In this document: piece by piece, positions 1 through 8,533 of the stretch
Layout of the letters: each line of letters starts with the position of its first letter
Position numbering within the stretch: position 1 is the stretch's first letter
Assembly: GCF_016107395.1 (NCBI RefSeq)
Contig: NZ_JAAIKO010000016.1
Span: 62,001-126,000, forward strand
DNA: 64,000 nt
Reading direction: 5' to 3'
Origin: Streptomyces fildesensis
Lineage (GTDB): Bacteria; Actinomycetota; Actinomycetes; Streptomycetales; Streptomycetaceae
The notes under the pieces: model-generated
Told to the model about the DNA's origin: nothing
The model's input: only the letters and a program-made list of their open reading frames with translations
Databases searched by the model: none
Position numbers and translations under genes: made by a program

Positions 1-185
1 TACCACCTCCTCGTTCTCTCGCACGGCCTCCGGAAAAGTAGCAGTGGTCGCTGTGGTCCGCCAACAGGTTTTTTTGCGGAGGTTCCGTGGCCGGATGCCG
101 CCTCACCGCATGGGACACGGTCTCAGTGGTCCGCGCTCGAAGGCCGTTCTGGGCCCGGGTACAGTGAGCGGATTTTCTGGACGGC

Positions 186-214
186 TGTCCATGTATCATG
201 GACACCTGTCCATG
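186..214. promoter_or_regulatory. Probable TetR operator (three half-sites)
   Basis: The half-site TGTCCATG occurs at 186-193 and 207-214, and its complement CATGGACA at 197-204. The first two form a perfect 8-bp inverted repeat with a 3-bp spacer; the last two form one with a 2-bp spacer. The array ends 19 bp before the DUF1304 start, and the second gene of that pair is a TetR regulator. Autoregulation is therefore the natural inference. Binding itself is not shown. Confidence 0.75.
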
Positions 215-233
215 AAGCTTGCAGTAGACGGGA

Positions 234-602
234 ATGACGATGGAAACGACGGCGAATGTCCTGGTCGGCCTGGTAGCCGTCTTGCACGCGTACATCCTGG
301 TTCTGGAGATGTTCCTGTGGGAGAAGGGGCCGGGCCGCAAGCTCTCCGGTTTCGATGCCGACATGGCCCGTGCCACCGCGCCGCTGGCCGCGAACCAGGG
401 CCTCTACAACGGGTTTCTGGCAGCCGGGCTGATCTGGGGCCTGATCGCCGGTGACCCGACCGGATTCAGGGTCCAGGTCTTCTTCCTGGTCTGCGTGCTG
501 GTCGCCGGCGTGTACGGCGGCATCACCGCGAACCGGCGCATCCTGATCGCCCAGGCGCTGCCCGGCGCGCTGGCCCTCGCCGCCGTCCTGGCGGCCCGGT
601 GA
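234..602 (+). CDS. DUF1304 family small membrane protein
   Basis: The product is 122 aa with about four hydrophobic segments. The motif LEMFLWEKG near residues 25-33 and NQGLYNGFLAAGLIWG around residues 55-70 are typical of DUF1304 integral membrane proteins, whose function is unknown. An alternative ATG lies at 240, two codons downstream. The stop overlaps the TetR gene start in GTGA, so the two genes are translationally coupled. An inverted-repeat operator just upstream suggests that the downstream TetR controls this gene, perhaps as a small exporter or stress membrane protein; that role is inferred. Confidence 0.88.
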   Translation: MTMETTANVLVGLVAVLHAYILVLEMFLWEKGPGRKLSGFDADMARATAPLAANQGLYNGFLAAGLIWGLIAGDPTGFRVQVFFLVCVLVAGVYGGITANRRILIAQALPGALALAAVLAAR

Positions 603-1165
603 CAGCTCCCCAGGCAGACCCCCGGGCCGCGCGTACCCGGGCCAGGCTGCGCCAGGCCCTGCTCGACGAGTGCGCGCAGCGCCCGCTGGCGGACGTCAGC
701 GTCGCCGCGCTGGTGCGCCGGGCCGGGGTCGGCCGCGCCACGTTCTACCTCCATTACGGCGACCTGGAGGCGCTGGCCGTCGACGCCTGCGCCGACGTGG
801 TCCGCGACGCGGTGGACGCCCTCCACGCCTGGCGCGGCGCCCCCGATCCCGCAAGCCCGCCACCCGCGCTGGCCGTCTTCTTCACCGGTCTCGTCCCGCA
901 CGCCGGCCTCTACCGGAGCCTGCTGCGCCCCGGCGGCGGCGGTCCCCTCGGTCACGTACTCCACGAGGATCTGCGCGCCCGCAGCCACACCGAGCGCACC
1001 CTGGCCGGAGCACCACAGCCCGACCTGATCGCCTCGGCCGTGGCCGCGACCTTCGCCGGCGTGCTCGCCGACTGGCTGCACGGGCTCATCGAAGCTACTC
1101 CCGACCAGATCACCCACCAGGTCTGGCGCCTGCTCGTCACTCTGCACCGCGCCCGACTGCCCTGA
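599..1165 (+). CDS. TetR/AcrR family transcriptional regulator
   Basis: The product is 188 aa and starts with GTG in a 4-bp overlap with the DUF1304 gene. Residues about 10-58 form the TetR N-terminal helix-turn-helix, with LADVSVAALVRRAGVGRATFY followed by the usual HYGDLEAL continuation. The C-terminal helices (about 65-185) are the variable ligand and dimerisation domain and do not indicate a ligand. The protein probably represses its own two-gene operon through the TGTCCATG half-sites at 186-214. No other nearby target is visible. Confidence 0.9.
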   Translation: MTAPQADPRAARTRARLRQALLDECAQRPLADVSVAALVRRAGVGRATFYLHYGDLEALAVDACADVVRDAVDALHAWRGAPDPASPPPALAVFFTGLVPHAGLYRSLLRPGGGGPLGHVLHEDLRARSHTERTLAGAPQPDLIASAVAATFAGVLADWLHGLIEATPDQITHQVWRLLVTLHRARLP

Positions 1166-1359
1166 GGCGATGAGAACAAGGGCCGAGCCGAACAGGCACA
1201 GCTCGGGGAAGCATCCGTGTCGCCCGTCGTCGACCTCATGACGGTCCGTTAGGCTCGGCCGCCGTACCGGTTTCGATCTTCACGGAGGGCAGGACGTCAA
1301 GGATCAATCGCGAACGGCTGGTCAGAACGCTGACATTCTGGCTGCGTCCCGTCTTCGCG

Positions 1360-2232
1360 TTGCGAGTCATCAACCGATTCCAGAGGATCGTCGGGTTCGA
1401 CCGCTCGATGGCCCTGGCGTCCAGCGCTCTCACCGCACTGGTTCCGCTCGCGATCCTCGGCAGCGCCGCCCTGAGCGACGTCGTCCACTACGACTCCGCG
1501 GACCGGATCATCAAGCGCTACAGCCTCTCCGGGGCGGGCGCCGAGGCAGTCAACTCCCTGCTTTCCCCTGCCGAGAGCACAACCGCGAGTGTGGGCGTCT
1601 TCGGGGTGGTGTTCCTGACGATCTCGGTGCTGAGCTTCGCGCGGGCCTCGCAGCGGCTCTTCGAACAGACATGGGAACTCAAGCCGCTCAGCGTGCGCAA
1701 CACCCGAAACGGCCTGTGGTGGATCCTCACTCTTGGCGTCTACGCAGTGGTCACCGGGTGGCTCGCCGCAGCTCTTGGCGGGGGCCAGCTGGGTTTGGTG
1801 ACCGCGGCCTGTGAGGCAGCGGTCACCGGCGTGTTCCTGGTCTGGAGCGGGTGGATCCTGTCGGCCAAGCGGATCCCCTGGCCCGAGCTGATCCCTTTCG
1901 GTGTCACTGCAGCCGCGCTGACCGCGGCCTACTCGGTGGGCGCAACCCTCTACCTGCCGCGTCTCTTCAACTCCTCCGCCTCACGCTACGGGGCGGTCGG
2001 TGCCGTCTTCGCGATGATCTCGGCTCTCTTCGCAGCGATGCTCGTCCTCGTCGCATCGGCTGCCCTGGGACGAGAAGTGCGGGACGAACTCGGCCGGATC
2101 CGTCAGGGCCATCGCCCCTCGGACCATGAGGTCCGCCAGCAGTGGGACAGCCTGGTCGAGCAGACACGGTCGCGTTGGCGCACGGCACGGGAACAGGTCT
2201 CTCATCGTCGGACCAAGGGTGCGGACCGCTGA
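1360..2232 (+). CDS. YihY/virulence factor BrkB family membrane protein
   Basis: The protein is about 290 aa with six predicted membrane helices and a charged C-terminal tail, as in the YihY/BrkB family (once called ribonuclease BN; real function unclear). The conservative start is TTG at 1360. The frame stays open upstream and reads family-like residues (RERLVRTLTFWLRP) from about 1310, preceded by a GGAGGG at 1284-1289, but I find no in-frame ATG or GTG there. The true N-terminus is therefore probably longer, or a start-codon change has occurred. The gene is monocistronic and lies convergent to the carbonic anhydrase gene. Confidence 0.85.
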   Translation: MRVINRFQRIVGFDRSMALASSALTALVPLAILGSAALSDVVHYDSADRIIKRYSLSGAGAEAVNSLLSPAESTTASVGVFGVVFLTISVLSFARASQRLFEQTWELKPLSVRNTRNGLWWILTLGVYAVVTGWLAAALGGGQLGLVTAACEAAVTGVFLVWSGWILSAKRIPWPELIPFGVTAAALTAAYSVGATLYLPRLFNSSASRYGAVGAVFAMISALFAAMLVLVASAALGREVRDELGRIRQGHRPSDHEVRQQWDSLVEQTRSRWRTAREQVSHRRTKGADR

Positions 2233-2262
2233 GTCACGTCGTTCATGGCAACGCACACCCTG

Positions 2263-2317
2263 CAGGGCTCACCCTTGGTGGAAGTCCACCCAGGGCTCAC
2301 CCTTGGCGGAATTCCAC
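2263..2317. repeat. Tandem 27-bp duplication at the end of the carbonic anhydrase gene
   Basis: Two 27-bp copies (2263-2289 and 2291-2317) differ at two positions and are separated by one base. The copy nearer the gene encodes the last residues and stop of the minus-strand carbonic anhydrase; the other copy lies just beyond the stop. This looks like a slippage duplication of the 3' end. Confidence 0.85.
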
Positions 2318-2965
2318 AGCTCCCGAATCCAGGGAATAGTAGGCGCCGATGACGCGGGCCCGTCCCTGGGCTTCGAGGGGTTCGAGCATCGAGTCATGGT
2401 GCAACTGCTCCACGGTCAGGCGGATCTGCGCCCGGACGGTGTTGTCCACTTGGTCGCCCGGAAGAGGCTTGGCCGCCTCGTAGGCCGGTCGCAGGGCCTC
2501 GACGACATCCTCGAGGTGCGCGGGTGCCTCCCGGCCGGCGTTGAGTGTTTCCACCGCGAAGCCGACCGCGCCGCAGAGTTGGTGTCCCATCACGACGAGC
2601 AGCGGCGTCAACGCCTCGTCCACTCCGTACTCCACCGCTCCCTGCACCAGGCCGTCGTTGGTGTGGGCCGCGGTACGCACCACGAAGAGATCTCCGATAC
2701 CGCAGTCGAAGACGATCTCCGGGGGCACGCGCGAATCGATGCACGAGAAGACGGTCGCCATGGGGTCCTGCCCAGCCGCCAGGGCCTCACGACGCGCGAC
2801 GGTCCCGTGCGGATGGGCGAGCTGCCCGCTGACCCAGCGCCTGTTCCCCTCCAGCAGCCACTGCAGGACGCCCTCGGGCGTGAGTGGGCCGCGCTTCCGG
2901 CCGCGATCCGCGGCGGACGCCGTGGACGGTGCACCGTTCCGGGAAGGGACGGCAGGCTCCGTCAT
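2297..2965 (-). CDS. Beta-class carbonic anhydrase
   Basis: The product is 222 aa and catalyses reversible hydration of CO2 to bicarbonate with zinc. The zinc-binding signature is complete: C75 in FSCIDSRV with the D77/R79 dyad, then H128 and C131 in GHQLCGA. The first 25 residues are low-complexity and probably disordered. Length and motif order match soluble bacterial beta-carbonic anhydrases. The last five residues lie in a tandemly duplicated 27-bp segment. The gene is convergent with the YihY gene and stands alone. Confidence 0.93.
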   Translation of the reverse strand: MTEPAVPSRNGAPSTASAADRGRKRGPLTPEGVLQWLLEGNRRWVSGQLAHPHGTVARREALAAGQDPMATVFSCIDSRVPPEIVFDCGIGDLFVVRTAAHTNDGLVQGAVEYGVDEALTPLLVVMGHQLCGAVGFAVETLNAGREAPAHLEDVVEALRPAYEAAKPLPGDQVDNTVRAQIRLTVEQLHHDSMLEPLEAQGRARVIGAYYSLDSGAVEFRQG

Positions 2966-3288
2966 GTGGGCGTCTCCTCAAGGAAGGCGGTGCCGTGGCG
3001 TGCGACGTCTCAGCAGTGACTCGAACCGCATGGCTGGGTCGGCGGGCCGAGGGCAGCATCGCGACCCGCGCGAACTGCCGACGTTCAGTAAAATCCGTCG
3101 GTTCGACGCCCGCGACCCGGACAGACCCCTCCGGGCACCCTTGGGGGAGCCGACCGGGACGGGTACCAAGCCGAACGGTCGTCGGCGCCGGGACGGGGCC
3201 TCCGGATGCGGAGCGGTTGTCGTTGTGTTCGGATGCGGGAAGGTGGCAGCGAAGTGCAGTTCGGCTGTTCGGGTGAAAGGGCACCTTC
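2966..3288. other. Intergenic region without a recognisable gene
   Basis: These 323 bases separate the divergent carbonic anhydrase and lipid-kinase genes. A GGTTCGACGC string near 3108 resembles a tRNA T-loop, but no pairing arms surround it. A GTGAAAGGG ribosome-binding site lies at about 3273. I see no convincing operator or RNA gene. Confidence 0.5.
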
Positions 3289-4635
3289 ATGGAGATGGCA
3301 GGTGCCCGGCCGCTGGCTCGGCTTTCGCTCCTGTGTGCCCTGGCAGCGGTGGCGATCCTGCTCGCGTTCACAGGGGAGGGCGGTCCGCTGATCCTCGTGA
3401 TCGGGTTGGCGGGCCTGGTGGTGGCGGCGGCGGGGGTGTGGTGGGCGCTGGCGCATCGGGGGGTGGTGCGCTGGGCGGGTGCACTTCTCGCTGTCGCGGC
3501 TCCGGCGGCGGTGCTGGTGTTCTATGCCCGGACGGGACTCTGGGTGGTGGCGCTGGAGTCGCTGTTGCTCGGTGGCGCCGCGTTGACCTGCGGGCGGGCG
3601 GCTCTGCGCCGGGCGCGGCCTGAGCGGGGCATGGCGGCGATCGCCCGTCCGGCGCCGGTGCGGCCGGTGCTGATCATGAATCCGATGTCCGGGGGCGGCA
3701 AGGTGGGGCGTTTCGGGTTGGTGGAGGAAGCTCAGCGGTTGGGCGCGCGGGTGCTCCTGCTGGACACCGCCGTGAGCACCGATGTCGCCGCCTTGGCGCG
3801 CCGGGCGGTGGCCGAAGGGGCTGATCTGCTCGGCGTTGCGGGTGGTGACGGCACCCAATCCCTGGTCGCGGCCGTCGCGGCGGCACACGATCTCCCCTTC
3901 CTGGTGATCAGCGCCGGGACCCGCAACCACTTCGCCATGGACCTGGGTCTGGACCGTGCCGATCCCACTCGCTGTCTGGACGCGCTCACCGACGGCGAGG
4001 AGCTGAGGGTCGACCTCGGCATCGTGGCGGACCGCACCTTCGTCAACACCGTCTCGTTCGGGGCCTACGCGCAGATCGTCCAGAGCCCGGATTACCGCGC
4101 CGCCAAAGCCGGCACCGCCCTGAACGCCCTGCCCGATCTGCTGCTCGGTGATCAGGGCGAACGGCTCGACGTCGACGTGGACGGCACCCGGCTGGAATCC
4201 CAGCAGGCGCTGCTCGTGAGCAACAACCCGTACGCCGCAGTCGACCCGCTCACCGCCGGCCGCAGACCACGGCTCGACAGGGGCACCCTGGGCGTGCTCG
4301 GCATCCGGGTGGACGGGCCGGTCCAAGCGGCCGAGCTGGCTGTGCGCGGAGGCCAGGCAACCGGGCTGCACGTACTGACGGCACACCAGGTCACGGTCCA
4401 CGCGGCTGCGGAGACCATTCCCGTTGCGGTCGACGGCGAAGCCCTGAACCTGTCGACCCCGGTCACCTGCAGCATCAACGCGGGCGTACTCCGGGTGCGG
4501 GTGCCCAGGGGCCGTCCCGGGGCGCCGACGGCCAACCCGCGTCTGAACTGGCGGCACCTCGTCGCCCTGGCCGCCCCCCGGTCGCGGTCGACTCCTGGCA
4601 GCGGCAATCGCACCGGGGAGGCAGCCGGCAAGTGA
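3289..4635 (+). CDS. Diacylglycerol kinase-family lipid kinase with N-terminal membrane segments
   Basis: The product is 448 aa. About four hydrophobic segments occupy residues 10-105, followed by a DAGK catalytic domain (about 125-420). The nucleotide-binding region reads NPMSGGGKVGRF near residue 130, and the catalytic GGDGT loop is present as AGGDGTQS near residue 190. Such enzymes phosphorylate diacylglycerol or sphingoid-like lipids using ATP; the substrate here is unknown. The start is ATG with a GTGAAAGGG site upstream. The gene converges on the DUF2254 gene with a 30-bp gap. Confidence 0.88.
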   Translation: MEMAGARPLARLSLLCALAAVAILLAFTGEGGPLILVIGLAGLVVAAAGVWWALAHRGVVRWAGALLAVAAPAAVLVFYARTGLWVVALESLLLGGAALTCGRAALRRARPERGMAAIARPAPVRPVLIMNPMSGGGKVGRFGLVEEAQRLGARVLLLDTAVSTDVAALARRAVAEGADLLGVAGGDGTQSLVAAVAAAHDLPFLVISAGTRNHFAMDLGLDRADPTRCLDALTDGEELRVDLGIVADRTFVNTVSFGAYAQIVQSPDYRAAKAGTALNALPDLLLGDQGERLDVDVDGTRLESQQALLVSNNPYAAVDPLTAGRRPRLDRGTLGVLGIRVDGPVQAAELAVRGGQATGLHVLTAHQVTVHAAAETIPVAVDGEALNLSTPVTCSINAGVLRVRVPRGRPGAPTANPRLNWRHLVALAAPRSRSTPGSGNRTGEAAGK

Positions 4636-4665
4636 GCCCAGGAACAGGCTGATGCTCAAGATTCG

Positions 4666-5628
4666 TCACTTCTTGTCGGTGTCGACTGCCGGGGCCGGTG
4701 CCGAAGTGGCAGGGGAGCTGCGCGCCAGCAGTTGCTCCGCCAGGGTGAGTCGTTCCCGGAGCTGCGGGCGGCGTGTTTCGGGGCCGGCGTCCAGGACGTG
4801 CTGCAGCAGCAGCCGGATCCGGTGGAGGGCCAGGGGGACGGTCTGCGCACTGTTGATCACGTCGTCGAGAGCGGTGCGGACGTATCGGTCCCAGTCCGGG
4901 ACCGGCACGATGAGCCGCAACGTACCCTCGGCGTCGCGGATGTGACCGACGTCGAGCTCCCGGTCGGCCAGCAGAAGCAAGAGGTCTTCGATGTGGTCCA
5001 GGGCCTGCACGGCGGTTGCCGGGTCGTTGATCGCCGGGGACAGACCACGCAGGGCGATGTCCGCCAGCAGCCGAATGCCGATTTCGGGGTCCTGGTCGAA
5101 GGTGCGTTCCACTCCTGGTGCCAGGGCTGCCAGAAGTACATCGGATGGAAGCGTGCCTGCGTTGCCTGCATTGCCTGCGTGGACACGCGCCACGGGACGA
5201 TTCCTGACCAGGAGTTGCCCAGGAGCCTGGCACAGCACGATCAGACAGTCGTGCGCGCGAGCCACCTCCACCAACGTGGGAACGTCGATGCCGCACAGCA
5301 CTGCCCCATGGCCGGGCCAGGGGACAGGAACCCCGTCGGCCTCGGCCGGCCGGCTGGACCTGGCCGCGTCCGTGTCACCCAGAGGCCGGTCGTAGACGGT
5401 GTCGACGACGTGGCGTGTCCGGCTGCTGATCGCATGCAGGCAGGGGCCGAGCTGGATCGACGAGAAGGCACGGCTCTGCAGCGTGTACATGAATGCCAGC
5501 GTGACCAGTGCCAGGATCATCGCGATCACCGGGACCGCCATGGAGACTTCCGTTCGGCTGACGATGGTCAGCGCTGCGGCGATGCAGAAGACGAAGACCC
5601 CGAGGGAGAAGGCGAACGTGCGCCACAC
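4666..5628 (-). CDS. DUF2254 family membrane protein, N-terminus missing or misplaced
   Basis: From GTG at 5628 the product is 320 aa. It has two or three membrane helices (first 60 residues) and a long cytosolic domain with the family motif RGLSPAINDPATAVQALDHI. The minus-strand frame continues upstream of 5628 with clear family sequence: a hydrophobic stretch LVSIIFSLLFLVVQW, then TTFTPRLGLFRDDPLVW. No ATG or GTG precedes it before about 5818. Full-length DUF2254 proteins are over 400 aa with additional N-terminal helices, so the 5' end seems truncated by rearrangement or begins at a rare codon. Function is unknown. Confidence 0.7.
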   Translation of the reverse strand: MWRTFAFSLGVFVFCIAAALTIVSRTEVSMAVPVIAMILALVTLAFMYTLQSRAFSSIQLGPCLHAISSRTRHVVDTVYDRPLGDTDAARSSRPAEADGVPVPWPGHGAVLCGIDVPTLVEVARAHDCLIVLCQAPGQLLVRNRPVARVHAGNAGNAGTLPSDVLLAALAPGVERTFDQDPEIGIRLLADIALRGLSPAINDPATAVQALDHIEDLLLLLADRELDVGHIRDAEGTLRLIVPVPDWDRYVRTALDDVINSAQTVPLALHRIRLLLQHVLDAGPETRRPQLRERLTLAEQLLARSSPATSAPAPAVDTDKK

Positions 5629-5879
5629 GAGTGGGTCGTCGCGGAACAGGCCCAGCCGCGGGGTGAAGGTCGTCGCGGCCCACTGAACGACCAGGAACAG
5701 CAGCGAGAAGATGATGCTGACCAGGCGGGCCGGAGACTGCCGCGGACTGCGCTGAGGTTGGCCACAATCTGCATTCTCGGCCCCCAGCCGGTCGAGCGAC
5801 AGGCGGGACCGCCGCAGGAGTGGTGCGCGGCCGGACGAGGCGTAAATATGGGCACAAGGGTAGTGAGAAGGGTGTGCCG

Positions 5880-6551
5880 ATGGTGCTCGACCTGATCCTG
5901 ATCGGTCTGGCCATCACGCTCTACCCCCTGCCGATCATGGCCTTCGTGCTGGTGCTCTCCTCACCCGGCGGCGTCTGGAAGGGGCTGGCGTTCATCCTGG
6001 CCTGGTTGGCGTGCCTGGTGGCCGTGATCGCTGCGGTGCTACTCCTGACCGGCGGGGAGCCGCCCGCGCCCAGGAGCCCGCCCTCCACAGCCGCACTGGC
6101 CGCCAAGCTGGCCATCGGCGTCTCCCTGGTCCTGTACGGCGAGCGCCGACGCCGCAGCCGCCGCTCCGCCACTTCCCAGGAGACGGCTCGATCCGCCTCG
6201 GACGAGGCCGCGCCGGCATCCCGAGCGCACCAGACGTCCGTGTGGTCGGCCGCCGGGCTCGCTGTACTGCTGCAGCCCTGGGGGATGGTCGCCGCCGCGG
6301 CCTCCACGGTCGTGGAGGCGGACCTCACCCACGGCGCGTCCTCCCTCGTCCTGCTGGCCTTCTGCGTCCTCGCCACCGCCAGTCTTCTGACGATGGAACT
6401 CCTGATGGTCTTCACACCAACGAGGGCCCAGCAAACGCTGACCGGTCTGCGCTCCTGGCTGGCAGCACACCAGGACCCGGCCATTGTCGCGATCTGCTTG
6501 TTCCTCGGTGTCTCGCTGGCAGGCAAGGCCATCTTCGACCTGACACGCTGA
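5880..6551 (+). CDS. GAP family (sulfolipid-addressing Sap-like) membrane protein
   Basis: The protein is about 223 aa with six hydrophobic segments separated by a charged RRRRSRRS loop near residue 90. The opening MVLDLILIGLAITLYPLPIMAF resembles the GAP family (actinobacterial Sap, linked to cell-wall glycolipid transport; LysE-like fold). The start is ATG 5880, with GAAGGG at 5866-5871; an in-frame GTG at 5874 is an alternative. It is divergent from the DUF2254 gene and convergent with the GH15 gene. The role in glycolipid or small-molecule export is inferred from the family only. Confidence 0.72.
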   Translation: MVLDLILIGLAITLYPLPIMAFVLVLSSPGGVWKGLAFILAWLACLVAVIAAVLLLTGGEPPAPRSPPSTAALAAKLAIGVSLVLYGERRRRSRRSATSQETARSASDEAAPASRAHQTSVWSAAGLAVLLQPWGMVAAAASTVVEADLTHGASSLVLLAFCVLATASLLTMELLMVFTPTRAQQTLTGLRSWLAAHQDPAIVAICLFLGVSLAGKAIFDLTR

Positions 6552-6577
6552 CCCGAGTCCACACGAAGTGCGGGTCA

Positions 6578-8461
6578 TCACTCCTGCAGGTCTTTCCACC
6601 GGTCGACCCAGGGGGCGTCGGCGCCGGGTTGGGCGTAAGCCAGGTTCAGCGCTGCTCCGATGACGCCGAGATGGCTGAAGCCCTGGGGGAAGTTGCCGAG
6701 TTGTTCTCCCGTGCCGGGGTCGATTTCCTCGGCCAGCAGTCCCAGGTCGTTGGCGCAGTCCAGGACACGGGTCAGATACGTCTCGGCGGCGTCGGTGCGG
6801 CCGGCACGGGCAAGGGCGGAGGCCATCCACAGTGTGCAGAAGACGAAGGTGCCCTCCTCGCCCTCCAGGCCGTCCTCGCCGAGGTAGCGGTAGACGTGGC
6901 CGTTGCGCGTCAGTTCGGCTTCGATGCGGTCGATCGTCGCCAGGATCCGGGGGTCGTCGGGCGGTAGGAAGCCCCGCAGGCCCACCTGCAGGGCAGAGGC
7001 GTCGAGCTCATCGTGTTCGAATGCCTGCAGGAAGGCACCGGTCTTCGGGTCCACCCCTCGGGTCTCCAGGGCGGTGCGCATCTCCTGGCGCGCGTCCTCC
7101 CAGCGCTCGCGCACCCCAGGGTCCTGGGTCAGTGCAGGGTTCAGGTCCAATGTGTGGAGACCGCAGTCCACGGCGAGCCAGGCCATCAACTTGGAGAAGA
7201 CGAAGTGCCGCCGTCCTCCGCGGATCTCCCAGATCCCGTCGTCGACCTCCTGCCAACGCTTGATGTTCAGTTCCACCACGTCGCACAGGAAGGCGGCACT
7301 GCGCGGCGTCAGTGTGTGAGCACCGCGCAGCTTCAGGACGAGGAAGGCCGCAGCCAGCAGTTCGCCGTAGGTGTCGAGCTGGAACTGGTCCCAGGCGCCG
7401 TTCCCCACCCGTACCGGGCGCGACCCGCGGTAGCCGTTCAGATGGTCGAGGTCGACCTCATGGAGCAGCCGCTCCCCGCCGATGCCGTACATGATCTGCA
7501 GGTCCTCGGCCCGGCCGGCGGTGGTGCGCAGCAGCCAGTCCGCGAAGTGCTGGGCCTCTTCCAAGTAACCGATGGCGCCAAGAGCCGCGAGCATCGCTGC
7601 CGAGTCACGCAGCCAGGTGTAGCGGTAGTCCCAGTTGCGCTCGCCGCCGATCTCCTCGGGCAGCGAGGTGGTGGGCGCCGCGGCGAGGGCACCGGTCTCG
7701 TCGTAGATGAGCCCCTTGAGGACCAGGGCGCTGCGCACCAAGGCGTCGCGGTGCGGGCCTTGGTAGGTGCACCGGGCGGCCCAGTTGGTCCAGAAGGCGA
7801 CGGTCTCCGCCAATCGGCCGCTCAGGTCCGTGGGGGAGAGCCTGCGAACGGTCAGCGCCCCGGCCGCCGCGTAGGTGAGGGCGACGTAGGCCACCTGCCC
7901 CTGGGCCACGTTCGCACGGGACGTGCACATGCCGGTCCCGTCGGTGGACAGCGCCCCCAGTTCGCTCTGCAGGAGCAGGGAGTCGGGGCCACCGGTGACC
8001 ACGGCCAGGTCCTCGCCCGGGAGTTCGATGAAGGGAGTGGTGAGCCCGTACTCGAATCTGGGGGCGAACTCCAGCAGCAGTTCCACGGTGCCTGTCTCGC
8101 CGCGCACGGTGCGCAGGAGCAGCCCGTCCGGCGGTCGGCGCTCGACGCGGCCCGGGCGGGTGAGGTCCTCGCGTACTGGCAGACAGTCGGTGACCGTCAC
8201 AGCGCCGGTGGCGGTCTCGAAGCGGGTTTCCAGGACGTTGGTGTCCGGCAGGTAGCGCCGCGTGGTGGTGTACTCCGCGACCGGGGCGATGCGAAAGTAA
8301 CCGCCTCGTTCGCGGTCCAGGATCCGGGCGAAGACCGAGCGCTGGTCGAAGCGGTGGAAGCACGCCCACTCCACGGACGCGTCGCGGCCGACCAGAGCCA
8401 CCGAGTGGCAGTCGCTGAGGAACGCGTAGTCGGAGATCGGGGGGAAGCCTGTCTCGGTCAT
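6578..8461 (-). CDS. Glycoside hydrolase family 15 (glucoamylase/trehalase-like)
   Basis: The product is 627 aa with no signal peptide, so it is cytosolic. The N-terminal part (MTETGFPPISDYAFLSDCHSVALV) is the family beta-sandwich. The (alpha/alpha)6 catalytic barrel includes EIGGERNWDYRYTWLRDSA, the acid-containing DGIWEIRGG and the base-containing LAEEIDPGTGEQLGNFPQGF. Intracellular actinobacterial GH15 enzymes of this type hydrolyse alpha-glucans, maltooligosaccharides or trehalose to glucose. It lies 72 bp downstream of a glucose dehydrogenase on the same strand, so the pair probably releases and oxidises glucose. An AAAGGAA site precedes the ATG. Confidence 0.92.
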   Translation of the reverse strand: MTETGFPPISDYAFLSDCHSVALVGRDASVEWACFHRFDQRSVFARILDRERGGYFRIAPVAEYTTTRRYLPDTNVLETRFETATGAVTVTDCLPVREDLTRPGRVERRPPDGLLLRTVRGETGTVELLLEFAPRFEYGLTTPFIELPGEDLAVVTGGPDSLLLQSELGALSTDGTGMCTSRANVAQGQVAYVALTYAAAGALTVRRLSPTDLSGRLAETVAFWTNWAARCTYQGPHRDALVRSALVLKGLIYDETGALAAAPTTSLPEEIGGERNWDYRYTWLRDSAAMLAALGAIGYLEEAQHFADWLLRTTAGRAEDLQIMYGIGGERLLHEVDLDHLNGYRGSRPVRVGNGAWDQFQLDTYGELLAAAFLVLKLRGAHTLTPRSAAFLCDVVELNIKRWQEVDDGIWEIRGGRRHFVFSKLMAWLAVDCGLHTLDLNPALTQDPGVRERWEDARQEMRTALETRGVDPKTGAFLQAFEHDELDASALQVGLRGFLPPDDPRILATIDRIEAELTRNGHVYRYLGEDGLEGEEGTFVFCTLWMASALARAGRTDAAETYLTRVLDCANDLGLLAEEIDPGTGEQLGNFPQGFSHLGVIGAALNLAYAQPGADAPWVDRWKDLQE

Positions 8462-8533
8462 GTCGATTCCTTTGCGCGATGGTCCGGCGGAAGGACATTT
8501 CTCGGGGGAGTGGATTCACGGGGCGAGCGATGG

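Noticed and set aside
3085..3125. GGTTCGACGC string resembling a tRNA T-arm
   Set aside because: No pairing T-stem, anticodon arm or acceptor could be built around it on either strand.
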